64,000 nucleotides of DNA. It comes from Xanthomonas sp. DAR 80977. Lineage in GTDB: Bacteria > Pseudomonadota > Gammaproteobacteria > Xanthomonadales > Xanthomonadaceae. The position numbers were made by a program, and so were the translations under genes. Location: contig NZ_CP162487.1 of assembly GCF_041240605.1 (NCBI RefSeq), positions 4,905,001-4,969,000 on the forward strand. The letters run 5' to 3'. Of this stretch, positions 34,217 to 43,896 are shown piece by piece. The notes under the pieces are model-generated. The model saw only the letters and a list, made by a program, of their open reading frames with translations, had not been told where the DNA came from and did no database searches. Positions within the stretch are counted from its first letter, which is position 1. Each line of letters starts with the position of its first letter.

Positions 34217-34879
34217 ATGTCGCCCTATCCAAACCTCGTCGAACCCGAGCAGATCAAGATCCACCGGTTGTTCGCCACGCCCGTCGCGCAGATCACGCAT
34301 CCAGCGGCCGAGCTGCTGAACGAAGTGCTGAAGGAAGAAATCCACAGCAACAGAGCCCAGAACCCGGCCGGCGTGCGCCACAGCAACTCGGGGGGATGGC
34401 AATCCAGTGCCGACTTCAATCACTGGCATGGCGAAGGCGCCATGGCGCTGACGGCGTTCGCCAAGGATCTGGCCCACGAGCTGACGGCCGTCTACCACCC
34501 GCAGCACGGCTTGGTCGTGCCCGATTTCGAGTGGAAGATCAACGCATGGGCGAACGTCAACGAAGCCGGGGATTCGAACGCGCAACACGCCCATCCGGGG
34601 GCGTTCTGGTCGGGCGTCTACTGGGTGGACGACGGCGCCGAAGATGGCCGGATTCCCGGCGGAGAACTCCAGTTTCTCGATCCGAGAGGCGTCATGCCGT
34701 CGCTTTACAATCCAGAACTCAAGATCCGCATTGCAGGCTGCCTGAGCGCGGGATTGACCACCTCCATCGCTCCCGAGAGCGGCGCGTTGGTCATGTTCCC
34801 GTCCTGGCTCCTGCACTCGGTCACGCTGTTCACGGGTTCGCGGCCGCGCATCTCGGTCGCCTTCAACTTCAGCGTATGA
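34217..34879 (+). CDS. 2OG-Fe(II) oxygenase-like protein (TIGR02466 type)
   Basis: 220-aa cytosolic protein. The double-stranded beta-helix ligands are visible: the first His in AQHAHPGAFWSGVYWVDD with an acidic residue nearby, and the distal His and Arg in PSWLLHSVTLFTGSRPRISVAFNF. This is the 2OG-FeII_Oxy_5 pattern. The substrate is unknown; relatives include proteins near exopolysaccharide and phage genes. The ATG used (MSPYPNLVEPEQIKIHRLF) fits the family start. The gene is clearly less GC-rich than its neighbours and follows two family D repeats, so recent transfer is possible. Confidence 0.8.
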   Translation: MSPYPNLVEPEQIKIHRLFATPVAQITHPAAELLNEVLKEEIHSNRAQNPAGVRHSNSGGWQSSADFNHWHGEGAMALTAFAKDLAHELTAVYHPQHGLVVPDFEWKINAWANVNEAGDSNAQHAHPGAFWSGVYWVDDGAEDGRIPGGELQFLDPRGVMPSLYNPELKIRIAGCLSAGLTTSIAPESGALVMFPSWLLHSVTLFTGSRPRISVAFNFSV

Positions 34880-34948
34880 GCAAGCCCGAGCTTTCCCGGC
34901 CGATCGGCGCGCCGGGACCGCATGCGTCGCACATGCCGCCTGCCGCGC

Positions 34949-37390
34949 TCACGGCTCCTTGCGCAGCAGCCGCACCTCCTGCGGCGATTCCAGCGCGATG
35001 CCCTCTTCGGCCAGGCGCTGCAGCAGGCTGAAGAACAGGTCGCTGCGGATGCCGTAGACCAGCCGCGGATTGCCGACGTAGGCGAAGCTGTTGAGGGTGA
35101 CGTGGCCGCTGGCGATGGAATCGATGAACACCGACGGCGCCGGGTCCTCCAGCACGCCCGGGTGCGCGGCGTAGAGCTCCAGCAGCAGCGCGCGCAGCTT
35201 GACCATGTCGGTCCCCAGCGATACCGCGAACTGGATCTGCAGCCGGCCCAGCGGCCCGGCCAGGGTCATGTTGCGCAGGGTCTTGGTGATCAGTTCGGAG
35301 TTGGGCACGATCAGCGTGGAGCGGTCGCCGACCTGGATCTCGGTGGAACGCACGCTGATCTTGCGCACGTCGCCCTCCTGGTCGCCGATCTTGACCCAGT
35401 CGCCGATCTTGACCGGGCGCTCGGCCAGCAGGATCAGCCCGGACACGAAGTTCTGGATGATCGACTGCAGGCCGAAGCCGATGCCCACCGACAGCGCGCT
35501 GACCACCAGCGCGATCTGCGCCACCTCGATGCCCGACGCGGCCAGCGCGCACAGCGCGGCCAGCAGGATGCCGGCATAGCGGGCCACGGTGCTGACCGAA
35601 TTGCGCGAGCCGTCGTCCAGCTCGGTCTTGGGCAGGTAGGTCTGGGTCAGCCAGCCATGGATGTACTGCATCGCCAGCAGGCCCAGGCCCAGCACCAGCG
35701 CCGCGCGCAACACGGCGCCCGGATACAGGTGGCTCTTGCCGATCGGGATGCCCTGCGACAGCACCGAGAACCAGTCGGTGATGGTCGACACGTTGGTTCC
35801 GAACGGGATCAGCAACGCGCCCACGCCGATCAGCAGCAGGCACACGCGCACCACCGCCGAGGTCAGCACGCCGGCCTGCTCCAGGCGGCTGGCGCGCACG
35901 CCGAACGCGCCGCTGGCGGCGCGGCCGATGCGGCCTTCGCTGGCGAACAGCCACAGCGCGAAATCGTCGGCGAAGGTCATCAGCAGGCGGATCGCGCCGA
36001 CGATCATGGTGATCCAGATGATCTGCCGGGTGATGAACAGGCCCAGGTGCAGATAGCCCAGCAGCGACGCCAGCAACGCCACCACCACCGCCACCCGCAC
36101 CAGCACCCCGACCAGCGCCAGCGCGCCGCCGTGCTGTCCCGGCGGCGGCGGCTGGGCGTTTTCCAGCGCCTGCGCCGCGGCCTCGGCGTACTGGCGCCGG
36201 CGCAGCCGCGACAGGCTGGTCAGGATCGCCAGGATCAGCACCGCATAGACCAGCGCGATGACGCCGTCGGCGGCGAGCGTGGCCGACTCGCTGGTGCGGC
36301 TGGCCTGGTTGACCACCAGCAGCATGCTGCTGAGCCAGGCCAGCGTCGCGGTGGCCCAGGTGTACTTGCGCAGGCGCCGCGCGGTGGCGTCGTCGATCGG
36401 GAACAGGCGCCACGACGGCTGGTTCGGCAGCAGCACGCTGGCGCCCAGCGAGCCCATGAACGCGGCGGCGAAACTGACCACGACGAAGCCATGCAGCACG
36501 CTCTCCAGCCGCGCCGGCACCGCGCCGATGCTGCGCAGGCTCTCGGCCAGCACCAGCGCGGCCAGGCCGGGCGTCAGCGTGCCCAGCAGCAGGAACCACA
36601 GGGCCAGCCCGGAGCGGCGCAGGCGGCTGCCGGGCGCGCGCGACATCGCGTAACGCTTGCCCAGCCAGCGCAACAGGTAGCGCAGCGGGAACAGCAGCAC
36701 GAAGGCGATAGTCAGGCCAATGCCGAGCGCACCGCTGCCGTTTTCGGCGATCGCGGCGTCCAGCGCCTGCGCGCCCAGCCGGTACAGGGCGAGCAGGCGA
36801 TCGCGGTCGGCGGGGAAATCGCTGGCGATCTGCCGCCACAGCGACGGCGACAATGGCGAGGCCGAGCGCAGCGACAGCTCCTGGCTGAAGTGCTCGGCCT
36901 GCACGCTTTCGATCTGCTCGCCGAGCTGCTTGGCCTCCACCGCCAGCAGCTTGCCGCGCTTGATCCCCGAATCCAGCGGCGCGCGCTGCTTGGCCAGGTC
37001 CTTGCGCTGCGCGGCGATGTCCTTGGCCTCGCCGTCCGCGGCCGGGCCGAGCTGCTGCAGCCGCGCATCGACCTGGGCCAGCTGCGGGGTCAGCGCCGCG
37101 ACCGCGGCCTCGGCATCGCGTTGCGCATCGGCGACCTTGCCGAGCAGGGCGCGCAAGCCGGTCTGGTCGTTGTCGCTGTCCATGCTGCGCCGCGCATCGT
37201 CCAGCGTCTGCTCGGCGCCTTCCAGCAAGGCCTGCGGGTCGGGCGGCTGCGGCTGGTCCTGCGGCTGCGCGGTCGCCGCCGCGCTCAGGCACAGGAACAA
37301 CAGCAGCAGCGAACGGCGCAGCAACGGCAGCAGCACGGCGGAACGGGAAGGCAGGCGCACGCGGGGGACCGGCGGTGAAGCGCGGACCAC
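34949..37390 (-). CDS. Large MscS-family mechanosensitive channel (DUF3772-containing)
   Basis: 813-aa inner-membrane protein. A signal-like N-terminus (LLLLFLCLSAAATAQ) leads into a periplasmic, partly coiled-coil region with a DUF3772-like stretch (about 110-200). About ten membrane segments follow, then the MscS core: VVSALSVGIGFGLQSIIQNFVSGLILLAERPVKIGD, the Gly/Ala pore helix and the beta domain (GDRSTLIVPNSELITKTLRNMT). It should open on membrane tension and release solutes on hypo-osmotic shock. The start appears to be GTG. It lies convergent to the oxygenase gene and upstream of a REP pair. Confidence 0.93.
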   Translation of the reverse strand: MVRASPPVPRVRLPSRSAVLLPLLRRSLLLLFLCLSAAATAQPQDQPQPPDPQALLEGAEQTLDDARRSMDSDNDQTGLRALLGKVADAQRDAEAAVAALTPQLAQVDARLQQLGPAADGEAKDIAAQRKDLAKQRAPLDSGIKRGKLLAVEAKQLGEQIESVQAEHFSQELSLRSASPLSPSLWRQIASDFPADRDRLLALYRLGAQALDAAIAENGSGALGIGLTIAFVLLFPLRYLLRWLGKRYAMSRAPGSRLRRSGLALWFLLLGTLTPGLAALVLAESLRSIGAVPARLESVLHGFVVVSFAAAFMGSLGASVLLPNQPSWRLFPIDDATARRLRKYTWATATLAWLSSMLLVVNQASRTSESATLAADGVIALVYAVLILAILTSLSRLRRRQYAEAAAQALENAQPPPPGQHGGALALVGVLVRVAVVVALLASLLGYLHLGLFITRQIIWITMIVGAIRLLMTFADDFALWLFASEGRIGRAASGAFGVRASRLEQAGVLTSAVVRVCLLLIGVGALLIPFGTNVSTITDWFSVLSQGIPIGKSHLYPGAVLRAALVLGLGLLAMQYIHGWLTQTYLPKTELDDGSRNSVSTVARYAGILLAALCALAASGIEVAQIALVVSALSVGIGFGLQSIIQNFVSGLILLAERPVKIGDWVKIGDQEGDVRKISVRSTEIQVGDRSTLIVPNSELITKTLRNMTLAGPLGRLQIQFAVSLGTDMVKLRALLLELYAAHPGVLEDPAPSVFIDSIASGHVTLNSFAYVGNPRLVYGIRSDLFFSLLQRLAEEGIALESPQEVRLLRKEP

Positions 37391-37458
37391 CGCGCGTGCG
37401 GCGCAATATACGGCGTGGCGCTTGAACAGAGCCAGCGGTGCGTGGCCGGTGCGGGCCA

Positions 37459-37518
37459 GTGGCGGCTGAAGCCGCTCCTACAGGGAGCTTTCTTTAGGAG
37501 CGGCTTCAGCCGCGACAG
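37459..37518. repeat. Family B REP inverted pair
   Basis: GTGGCGGCTGAAGCCGCTCC and inverted TAGGAGCGGCTTCAGCCGCG. It lies between the stop of the quinone oxidoreductase gene and the start of the channel gene, both on the minus strand, so it may end the upstream transcript. Confidence 0.9.
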
Positions 37519-37522
37519 AGTC

Positions 37523-38548
37523 TCACCGCCCCGCCTGCGTCAGCAACACGATCTTGCCGATATGCGCGCTGGACTCCATCCGCGCATGCGCCTGCGCCGC
37601 TTCGGCCAGCGCGAAGCTGCGGTCCAGCTGCGGCTTGATCCGGCCCTGTTCGAGCAGCGGCCAGACCTGCTGCTCCAGCTCGCGCGCGATCGCCGCCTTC
37701 TCCATCACCGAACGCGCGCGCAGGGTGGAGCCGGTATGGGTCAGGCGCTTGGCCAGCAGCGGCATCAGGTCCAGGTCGCGCACCTTGCCCTGCTGGATGC
37801 CGATCTGCACGATGCGCCCGTCCAGCGCCGCCGCCTGGTAGTTGCGCGGCAGGTAGTCGCCGCCGAGCAGGTCCACGATCACGTCGGCGCCGCGGCCGCC
37901 GGTCAGGCGCAGGGTCTCGGCAACGAAGTCCTCGTCGCGGTACAGGATCGCCGCCTGCGCGCCCAGCGCCAGGCTGGCGGCGCGCTTGTCGGCCGAGCCG
38001 ACGGTGCTGATCACGCGCGCGCCGAAGGCCACGCCCAGCAAGGTGGCGACGCTGCCGATGCCGGAGGTGCCGCCGTGCACCAGCAGGGTCTCGCCGGCCT
38101 GCAGGCGGCCGCGCTGGAACACGTTGGCCCACACGGTGAAGAAGGTCTCCGGCAGCGCCGCGGCCTCGGCCAGGCTCAACGGTCCCGGCACCGGCAGCGC
38201 GTTGCGCTCGTGCACCACCGCGTACTCGGCGTAGCCGCCGCCGGCGACCAGCGCGCACACCGCATCGCCGCGCCGGTAGCGCTCCACGCCCTCGCCCAGC
38301 GCCACCACCTCGCCGGCGAATTCCAGCCCCGGCAACGGCGAGGCGCCGGGCGGCGGCGGATAGCTGCCGCGGCGCTGCATCACGTCGGGGCGGTTGACCC
38401 CGGCCGCGGCCACCCGCACCAGCAGTTCGCCGCGGCCCGGATGCGGCAGCGGCAGGCGCACCGGCACCAGCACCTCCGGTTCGCCGGGGTGGCGGATCTC
38501 GATCGCGGTCATCGAATCGGGGAGCGCAGCGGCGGAGGTCGGGGACAT
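37523..38548 (-). CDS. NAD(P)H:quinone oxidoreductase, MDR superfamily (PIG3 type)
   Basis: 341-aa zinc-free medium-chain reductase. Features in order are AAGVNRPDVMQRRGSYPPPPGASPLPGLEFAGEV, the cofactor motif HGGTSGIGSVA, GGRGADVIVDLLGGDYLPRN and TGSTLRARSVMEKAAI, all typical of the TP53I3/PIG3-like quinone oxidoreductases. It reduces quinones with NADPH in the cytosol. A second ATG 12 codons in (MTAIEIRHPG) is an alternative start. There is no clear operon partner; REP pairs flank it on both sides. Confidence 0.92.
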   Translation of the reverse strand: MSPTSAAALPDSMTAIEIRHPGEPEVLVPVRLPLPHPGRGELLVRVAAAGVNRPDVMQRRGSYPPPPGASPLPGLEFAGEVVALGEGVERYRRGDAVCALVAGGGYAEYAVVHERNALPVPGPLSLAEAAALPETFFTVWANVFQRGRLQAGETLLVHGGTSGIGSVATLLGVAFGARVISTVGSADKRAASLALGAQAAILYRDEDFVAETLRLTGGRGADVIVDLLGGDYLPRNYQAAALDGRIVQIGIQQGKVRDLDLMPLLAKRLTHTGSTLRARSVMEKAAIARELEQQVWPLLEQGRIKPQLDRSFALAEAAQAHARMESSAHIGKIVLLTQAGR

Positions 38549-38711
38549 GGCGGGAACCTGGGCGAAAGCGCGGCGCCACGCGGGCGCAAAGCGCGGGGGA
38601 GGAAGCGCCGATCATCGGCGTTCGCCGCGTTGCGATCCGTGATGGTGCGCGCAACGTGTCCTGCAAGCCCCGGCGCAATCGCCTCGGGAACAAGGAGACG
38701 CCTGGAACCAT

Positions 38712-38777
38712 GTGGGAGCGACTTCAGTCGCGACGGGCGTCACCGGTAAGGCCCGTCGCGACTGAAGTCGCTCCCAC
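38712..38777. repeat. Family B REP inverted pair (GTGGGAGCGACTTC variant)
   Basis: GTGGGAGCGACTTCAGTCGC with a perfect inverted partner 20 bases on. It lies after the stop of the phosphatase gene, upstream of the quinone oxidoreductase gene. It forms the T-for-C variant of the family B unit. Confidence 0.9.
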
Positions 38778-38806
38778 AGAGGATTTGGAGGGCGTCGGGA
38801 AGCGTA

Positions 38807-40183
38807 CTAATCGTCCGCCACAGCGGCCTGCACCGGCCACGCGCTCAACGCCGGCACCTCGGCCTGCACCTGCTGCGGGTCCAGCCGCGCCTGCAGTGCC
38901 GGCAACGCGACCGCCAGCGGGCAGCGCAGGCGGCCGCCGCAGCCCGGCAGCGGCCAGCGCCGCTCGCGCAGCCCGGTGCCGTCGAAGCGATTGTCGCGCA
39001 GCGCCTGCAGGGTCGGCACCACGCTGCGCAGCTGCAGATAGTCGTGGCCGCGCTGTCGCACCAGTTCCAGCAGCAGCGCGCCGCCGGGCGGATAGGCATC
39101 GGGCTGGCCGGGGACCGCGCCGGGCACGTCGAGCAGGCCGGCCAGGTGCGCCAGGTTGGTGTCGTGGCCGAGCAGCAGCAACGCGCGGGTCTGCGCCGGC
39201 GCCAGCGGCGCCACGGCCGGGGTCTGCCCGGCCGCGGCCTGCAGCGTGGCCAGCAGGTGCGCGAGCAGGTTGGAGCCGCCGGCACGCGCCGCCGGCAAGG
39301 CGCGCTTGCCGTGGTCGAAGGAGGCGTTGTGCAGGCCGATCAGGCGCTGCAGGGCGGCCGCGTCGGCGCGGCCCCACGCCACCTGCGCCAGCGGCAGGCC
39401 CTGCGCGTATTCCAGCATCAGGTTCTCGGCCAGGCTGCCGGCGGTCTTCAGCAGCTTGGCCGCCTGCGCGGGATCGTCCAGCCGTTGCGGATCGTCCAGC
39501 CGCGGCGTGTCCTGGCCCGCCTGCGCCTGGGCGGCGCAGGCACCGCCCGAACAGCCGGACAGCACCTGCTGCAGCTCGCCAAGCCGCGCACGCGTGGCCG
39601 CATCCGGATGCAGCGGCGCGGCCACCGCGTCCTCGTCCTTGTCGTCGCCCTTGTCCTTGCCGGCGGCGTAGTGGAACAGCGGATTGTTCTGCTCGCTCGG
39701 CAGTGCCAGGTACCGGGCCTGGCAACCCGGCTGCAGGCCTGCGCCGAACGCCGCGGCGCTGGCATGGTTGCGCGGCGTGCTGTCGGCGATCAGCACCACC
39801 TGCGCCGCGGCGCAGTCCGGTGCCAGCACGCCCTCGCCCAGCCAGCGCTGCCGATAGCGCGCGCCCAGCGCCTGCATGCCCGCCGCACCGTGCGCGGTGA
39901 GCATGCCCGGCGCCACCGGCCATTGCGGCCATGGCTGCGCTGCGTACCTGGCCAGCGCTTGCGGATCCTGGGTCGGCGCGCGCACGCCGTGACGCATCAC
40001 CACGATCGCCAGGCGCACGTCGGCCGCTGCGTGCGCATGGGTGGCAGCGGAAGTGTCAGCTGGCGATCGCGCCGCCGCGGCCGGCACTGCGGCCGCGGCC
40101 AGCATCAGCAGCGCGGCCGCGCGCTGCAGGCGCCGCCGCGCGCGCGGGGCGGCGATGCCGCGCGTTTCGATGGAGACATGCAT
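38807..40183 (-). CDS. Periplasmic histidine acid phosphatase (phytase / AppA-like)
   Basis: 458-aa enzyme of histidine phosphatase clade 2. A signal peptide (AAALLMLAAAAVPAAAA) precedes the catalytic motif VVMRHGVRAPT with nucleophile H65. The proton-donor motif appears as GHDTNLAHLAGLL near residue 341. The 10-20 Gln/Asp-rich insert around 200 is unusual (KDKGDDKDEDAVAAP). It removes phosphate from phytate or sugar phosphates in the periplasm. It starts 10 bases after the TonB receptor stop, so it belongs to the fec-type operon, which suggests that the receptor imports a phosphorylated or iron-phytate ligand. Confidence 0.9.
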   Translation of the reverse strand: MHVSIETRGIAAPRARRRLQRAAALLMLAAAAVPAAAARSPADTSAATHAHAAADVRLAIVVMRHGVRAPTQDPQALARYAAQPWPQWPVAPGMLTAHGAAGMQALGARYRQRWLGEGVLAPDCAAAQVVLIADSTPRNHASAAAFGAGLQPGCQARYLALPSEQNNPLFHYAAGKDKGDDKDEDAVAAPLHPDAATRARLGELQQVLSGCSGGACAAQAQAGQDTPRLDDPQRLDDPAQAAKLLKTAGSLAENLMLEYAQGLPLAQVAWGRADAAALQRLIGLHNASFDHGKRALPAARAGGSNLLAHLLATLQAAAGQTPAVAPLAPAQTRALLLLGHDTNLAHLAGLLDVPGAVPGQPDAYPPGGALLLELVRQRGHDYLQLRSVVPTLQALRDNRFDGTGLRERRWPLPGCGGRLRCPLAVALPALQARLDPQQVQAEVPALSAWPVQAAVADD

Positions 40184-40193
40184 GGCGCCGGCC

Positions 40194-42695
40194 TCAGAAC
40201 TTCAGCGACAGGTCGAGGAACACGCCGCGTCCGGCCAGGCCGAAGTACAGCGGCTGGTTGTCGGAGGAGCGGGTGCCGGCGTAGCCGATCAGGGCATGCC
40301 GATCGAGCAGGTTGTTGACGTCCATGCTGATCGAGTAGCCCTTCAGCCCGTACGGCCCATGCGTGCTGCGATAGCCCAGCGCCGCGTCCAGGCTGGCGTA
40401 GCCGCCCAGGCGCTGGTCGTTGCCGAACACGGTGGCGCCGCTGGCGTCGGTGCTGTTGTCCACGCCGTACTGCGCGCCGACCACTTTCTCCATCAGCGAG
40501 CCGAAGTAGCCGGTACCGCTGTTGTAGAGCAGGCCCAATGCCCCTGTCACGTGCGGGGTGCCGGCGACCTGGGTGCTGCTGTGCTTGTAGGTGGCCTCGT
40601 TGTAGCTGGCGTTGGCGTACAGGCTCAGCGTCGGGGTCAGCGCGTAGGTGGCTTCGGCCTCGGCGCCGCGGTACGCCGCGCCGCCGCCGTTGACGTAGGC
40701 GCTCTCGGTGCCGCTGTCGGTGGCGACCAGGGTCTGGCTGATGTAGTTGCTGAAGTCGATGTAGTAGACGTCGGCGCCGAAGGTCAGGCCGCGCGCGGCG
40801 TAGCTGGTGCCGAGCTGGTAGTTGCTGGTCAGCTCCGGCTGCAGGCCGCGGCTGCCGTTGAGTTCGATCACGTCGATCGGCGGCGCCAGGAAGCCGCGCG
40901 CGGCCTGCACGTAGCCGCTCCAGTGCTCGTTGAAGGCGTCGTGCAGGCTCAGCGACGGCAGCGTCGCGTCGTAGCTGGCATGGGTGTAGGACGGTGCCGG
41001 CGGCGTGCTCTTGTTGAGCTGCGCGTCGAGCTCGCGCTGCACCCGCGAATAGCGCACGCCGGGGCTGAGGGTCAGCGTGTCGCTCAGCTTCCAGTCGTAC
41101 TGCACGTAGGGCTGCAGCGTGTCGGTGCGGTCGTGCAGCTGGTAGTTGTACAGGTACCCGTACTTGGTGCCGCTGGCCGCGCCGGTGCTCATGTCCACCG
41201 GCAACTGCTCGCGTTCGTCCAGGTTGCGCTCCACCCACACGCCGGTCTGCAGCTGCCCCGGGCCCAGCTCGCGCGCCAGCCGCAGCACGTCGCCGAAGGC
41301 GCGGAAATCGTTGTCCGACAGTTTGCCGGGCACGTCCGTGGCCGACTTGGACAGCTTCTTGCCGGTGCTGGAGTAGAAGGTCACGCCGTTGTCGGCGGCG
41401 CTCTCGCTGGTGGGGATGCTGCTCTTGGCGGCGGTGTGGTCGAAGCTGTTGTAGTAGACCTTGTTGTCCAGGTCCCAGTCGCCCAGGCGCGTGCTCAGGC
41501 CCAGGTAGCTGAAGCTGGAGTAGTACGCGGCGCTGTTGTAGCCGGTGTAGTTCTGCAGGGTCGGATCGTTGCCCAGGCCGTAGCGCCAGCCATGCTGTTC
41601 GATCTGCGCGCGGGTGGCGCCCTGCACGGTGTTCTGGTGCTCCTGGTTGTAGCTGCTGACGAAGCTCAGCGTGGTCGCCTCGCCCAGCTCGGTGACGGTC
41701 TTGACGAAGGCGTGCTCGCGGCGGTCGTCGGTGCCCTTCAGGTAGGTGTCGCTGGCTTCCTTGGACAGGTCGGCGAACACGCGCGTGTTGCCGATGTGTT
41801 CGTCGGCGCTGACGCCGGTGGACCAGGTGTCCCAGCTGCCGCCGGTGGCGTACGCGGTGACGCCGTCCACCGTGCTGGGATTGCGCGTGCGCAGCGCCAG
41901 GGTGCCGCCGAAGGTGGCGTTGCCGATGGTGGCGCCGCCGCCGGGGCCGCGGTCGATCTCGGCCTGGCCGAGCACGTGGTTGTTGAAGTACGCCGACGTG
42001 GTGTGGTGCAGGTCGCTGGCGTCGCCGAACGGGATGCCGTCGAAGGTGATGTTGAACTGGCCGTCCTGGAAGCCGCGGATGCTGATGCCTTCGTTCTTGC
42101 CCAGGCCGGGGCCTTCCGGCGAGGTGGTGACCACGCTCGGCGCGTACTTGATGATGTCGTCGTAGTTCGCGTTCAGGCGCAGACCGTCGCGAATGAAGCG
42201 TTCGTCGATCACCGAGGTCGGCTGGCTCGCTTCCAGCGGCGCGGCGCTGGGCGCCAGCGTGTCGACGCTGTTGGCGGTGACGTTGATCGGCGCCAGTTCG
42301 CGCGGGCCGTCGTCGCGGTCTCCCGTATCGGCGGGCGTGGCGGCAGCGTGCGGCGCACGCGGGGCGGCAGCGCTGCGCGGGGCGGCGGCGCTGCGCACGA
42401 TGCTGACCGTGCTTGGGGTCGGCATGCGGTAGTCCAGGCCGGTGCCGGCCAGCAGTTTCTGCAGCTGCTGCGCCGGCGCCAATCCGGCCGGTGCGCCGTT
42501 GCTGCGTTGCCCGGCCGCCAGCGCCGGGTCGTACATCAGTTGCAGGCCGCTGTTGCGTGCGAACAGCTCCAGCGCCTGGTCCAGCGGCATCGGCGCGATC
42601 GCCGGCGCGGACGCGGCGACGGGGGCCGACCATGCCGGCAGCGAAGAGGTGCTGCCGAGCAGCAGGGCGATGGAGACGACGAGCGTGTTGCGCAT
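40194..42695 (-). CDS. TonB-dependent receptor with N-terminal STN signalling domain
   Basis: 833-aa outer-membrane transducer. The signal peptide is followed by an STN domain (about 36-100: PMPLDQALELFARNSGLQLMYDP ... LQKLLAGTGLDY), an Ala/Pro linker, the plug (about 135-265: INVTANSV, IIKYAPSV, GISIRGFQDGQFNITFDGIP) and a 22-strand barrel ending GVFLDLSLKF with terminal Phe. The STN domain contacts FecR in the periplasm, consistent with the upstream fecI-fecR pair. Downstream is a phytase-like phosphatase. The ligand is probably an iron or phosphate-containing chelate. Confidence 0.94.
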   Translation of the reverse strand: MRNTLVVSIALLLGSTSSLPAWSAPVAASAPAIAPMPLDQALELFARNSGLQLMYDPALAAGQRSNGAPAGLAPAQQLQKLLAGTGLDYRMPTPSTVSIVRSAAAPRSAAAPRAPHAAATPADTGDRDDGPRELAPINVTANSVDTLAPSAAPLEASQPTSVIDERFIRDGLRLNANYDDIIKYAPSVVTTSPEGPGLGKNEGISIRGFQDGQFNITFDGIPFGDASDLHHTTSAYFNNHVLGQAEIDRGPGGGATIGNATFGGTLALRTRNPSTVDGVTAYATGGSWDTWSTGVSADEHIGNTRVFADLSKEASDTYLKGTDDRREHAFVKTVTELGEATTLSFVSSYNQEHQNTVQGATRAQIEQHGWRYGLGNDPTLQNYTGYNSAAYYSSFSYLGLSTRLGDWDLDNKVYYNSFDHTAAKSSIPTSESAADNGVTFYSSTGKKLSKSATDVPGKLSDNDFRAFGDVLRLARELGPGQLQTGVWVERNLDEREQLPVDMSTGAASGTKYGYLYNYQLHDRTDTLQPYVQYDWKLSDTLTLSPGVRYSRVQRELDAQLNKSTPPAPSYTHASYDATLPSLSLHDAFNEHWSGYVQAARGFLAPPIDVIELNGSRGLQPELTSNYQLGTSYAARGLTFGADVYYIDFSNYISQTLVATDSGTESAYVNGGGAAYRGAEAEATYALTPTLSLYANASYNEATYKHSSTQVAGTPHVTGALGLLYNSGTGYFGSLMEKVVGAQYGVDNSTDASGATVFGNDQRLGGYASLDAALGYRSTHGPYGLKGYSISMDVNNLLDRHALIGYAGTRSSDNQPLYFGLAGRGVFLDLSLKF

Positions 42696-42813
42696 GGGAC
42701 GTGGCTACCGGAGGGGAGAGGAAGGCGGCCATGCGCACGCAGCGCGACGACCATGCCTACCTAGGAGTGGCGCACAGCGCCGCGCGGCTACCGGTATTTG
42801 CGTGAATCTTTTC

Positions 42814-43896
42814 TTACATCGGCGCCGGCGCGCTGCGGATCGTCACCGCCTGCGCGTCGCGGTGCACCTGCACGTTCGGCAGGCTGCCCAGGTAGGCGAC
42901 GAAGGCCTCCGGATCGCGCAGGTGGAACACGCCGCTGATGCGGCGCGCGGCCAGCGCCGGGTCGGCGATGCGCAGCGGCTGCGTGGTGTAGGCGTTGAAC
43001 AGCCGCGCCACCTCGCCCACGCTGCGGTCGTGCACGCCGACCTGCGCCGGCAGCCAAGCGGTGGCGCCGGCGATGTCGGCATGCGCGTCCAGCCCCAGCA
43101 ATTGGCCTTGCGTATCCAGCCGCGCCTGCTGGCCGCCGCCCAGGTCCGCCAGCTGCGCGCCTTCGGCCGGCAACGCGCTGCGCCGCCACCACGGATGCGC
43201 ACCGCGCAGCACGTGCACGCGGCCCTGCAGCACGGTGACGCGGGTGCCGCCGGCGTGTCGGTCGACGCCGAACACGGTGCCGATGTCGCGCAGCACCAGG
43301 GTGCCGACGCTGACCCGCAGCGGCCGCGCCGGATCGTGGCCGAGATCGAACAGCGCCTTGCCACGCAGCAGGGCGATGTCGCGCCGCTGCGTGCCGTAGC
43401 GCACTGCGATCGCGCTGCCGCGGTCCAGGCGCACCACGCTGCCGTCGGCCAGCGCGACCTCGCGCCCGGCATCGGCGCCGGCGGCGTAGACCGTCGCCGG
43501 CACCGTCGCCGGCGTCGCCAGTTGCGTGGCCACGCCCACCGCCGCCAGCGCGAGCGCGGCGGCCAGGCCCAGCGCCCAGCGCCGGTGGCGATGGCGCGCG
43601 GCCGGCGCCACGCGCCATCGCGGCGCGGCGCTGCGGCCGAGTTCGGGCCGCAGCGGCACCACCACCGCGCCGCTGTGGCGCGCATGCGTGCACAGCTGTT
43701 CGCTGCTGGCCTGCTGCGACTGCGCCGCGGCCTGCAGGTCCTGGTGCAGATGGGCGATGCCCAGGTATTCGGCCACGTGCGCCGGCGATTGCCGCAGCCA
43801 GGCCAGGAACTCGGCCTGCTGCACCGGCGGCAACGGCGCCTCGCGCTGCGCCAGGTACCAGGCCGCGGCGGCCGCGGCGATCGGCGACTCACGCAT
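42814..43896 (-). CDS. fecR: FecR-family anti-sigma / sigma regulator
   Basis: 360-aa inner-membrane protein. The cytosolic N-terminus has the DUF4880 pattern (AAAWYLAQREAPLPPVQQAEFLAWLRQSPAHVAEYL). One membrane helix follows (about 106-125, WALGLAAALALAAVGVATQL), then the periplasmic FecR domain (GREVALADGSVVRLDRGSAI, LLRGKALFDLGHDPARPLRV, GTVFGVDRHAGGTRVTVLQG). A C-terminal DUF4974-like segment carries the STN-binding end (RISGVFHLRDPEAFVAYL). It relays receptor occupancy to FecI. Its start overlaps the fecI stop by 8 bases. Confidence 0.93.
   Translation of the reverse strand: MRESPIAAAAAAWYLAQREAPLPPVQQAEFLAWLRQSPAHVAEYLGIAHLHQDLQAAAQSQQASSEQLCTHARHSGAVVVPLRPELGRSAAPRWRVAPAARHRHRRWALGLAAALALAAVGVATQLATPATVPATVYAAGADAGREVALADGSVVRLDRGSAIAVRYGTQRRDIALLRGKALFDLGHDPARPLRVSVGTLVLRDIGTVFGVDRHAGGTRVTVLQGRVHVLRGAHPWWRRSALPAEGAQLADLGGGQQARLDTQGQLLGLDAHADIAGATAWLPAQVGVHDRSVGEVARLFNAYTTQPLRIADPALAARRISGVFHLRDPEAFVAYLGSLPNVQVHRDAQAVTIRSAPAPM

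Noticed and set aside
34922..37378. An 818-codon plus-strand frame over the MscS channel gene
   Set aside because: It encodes Gln/Arg/His-rich sequence without domains, whereas the minus strand has clear channel motifs.
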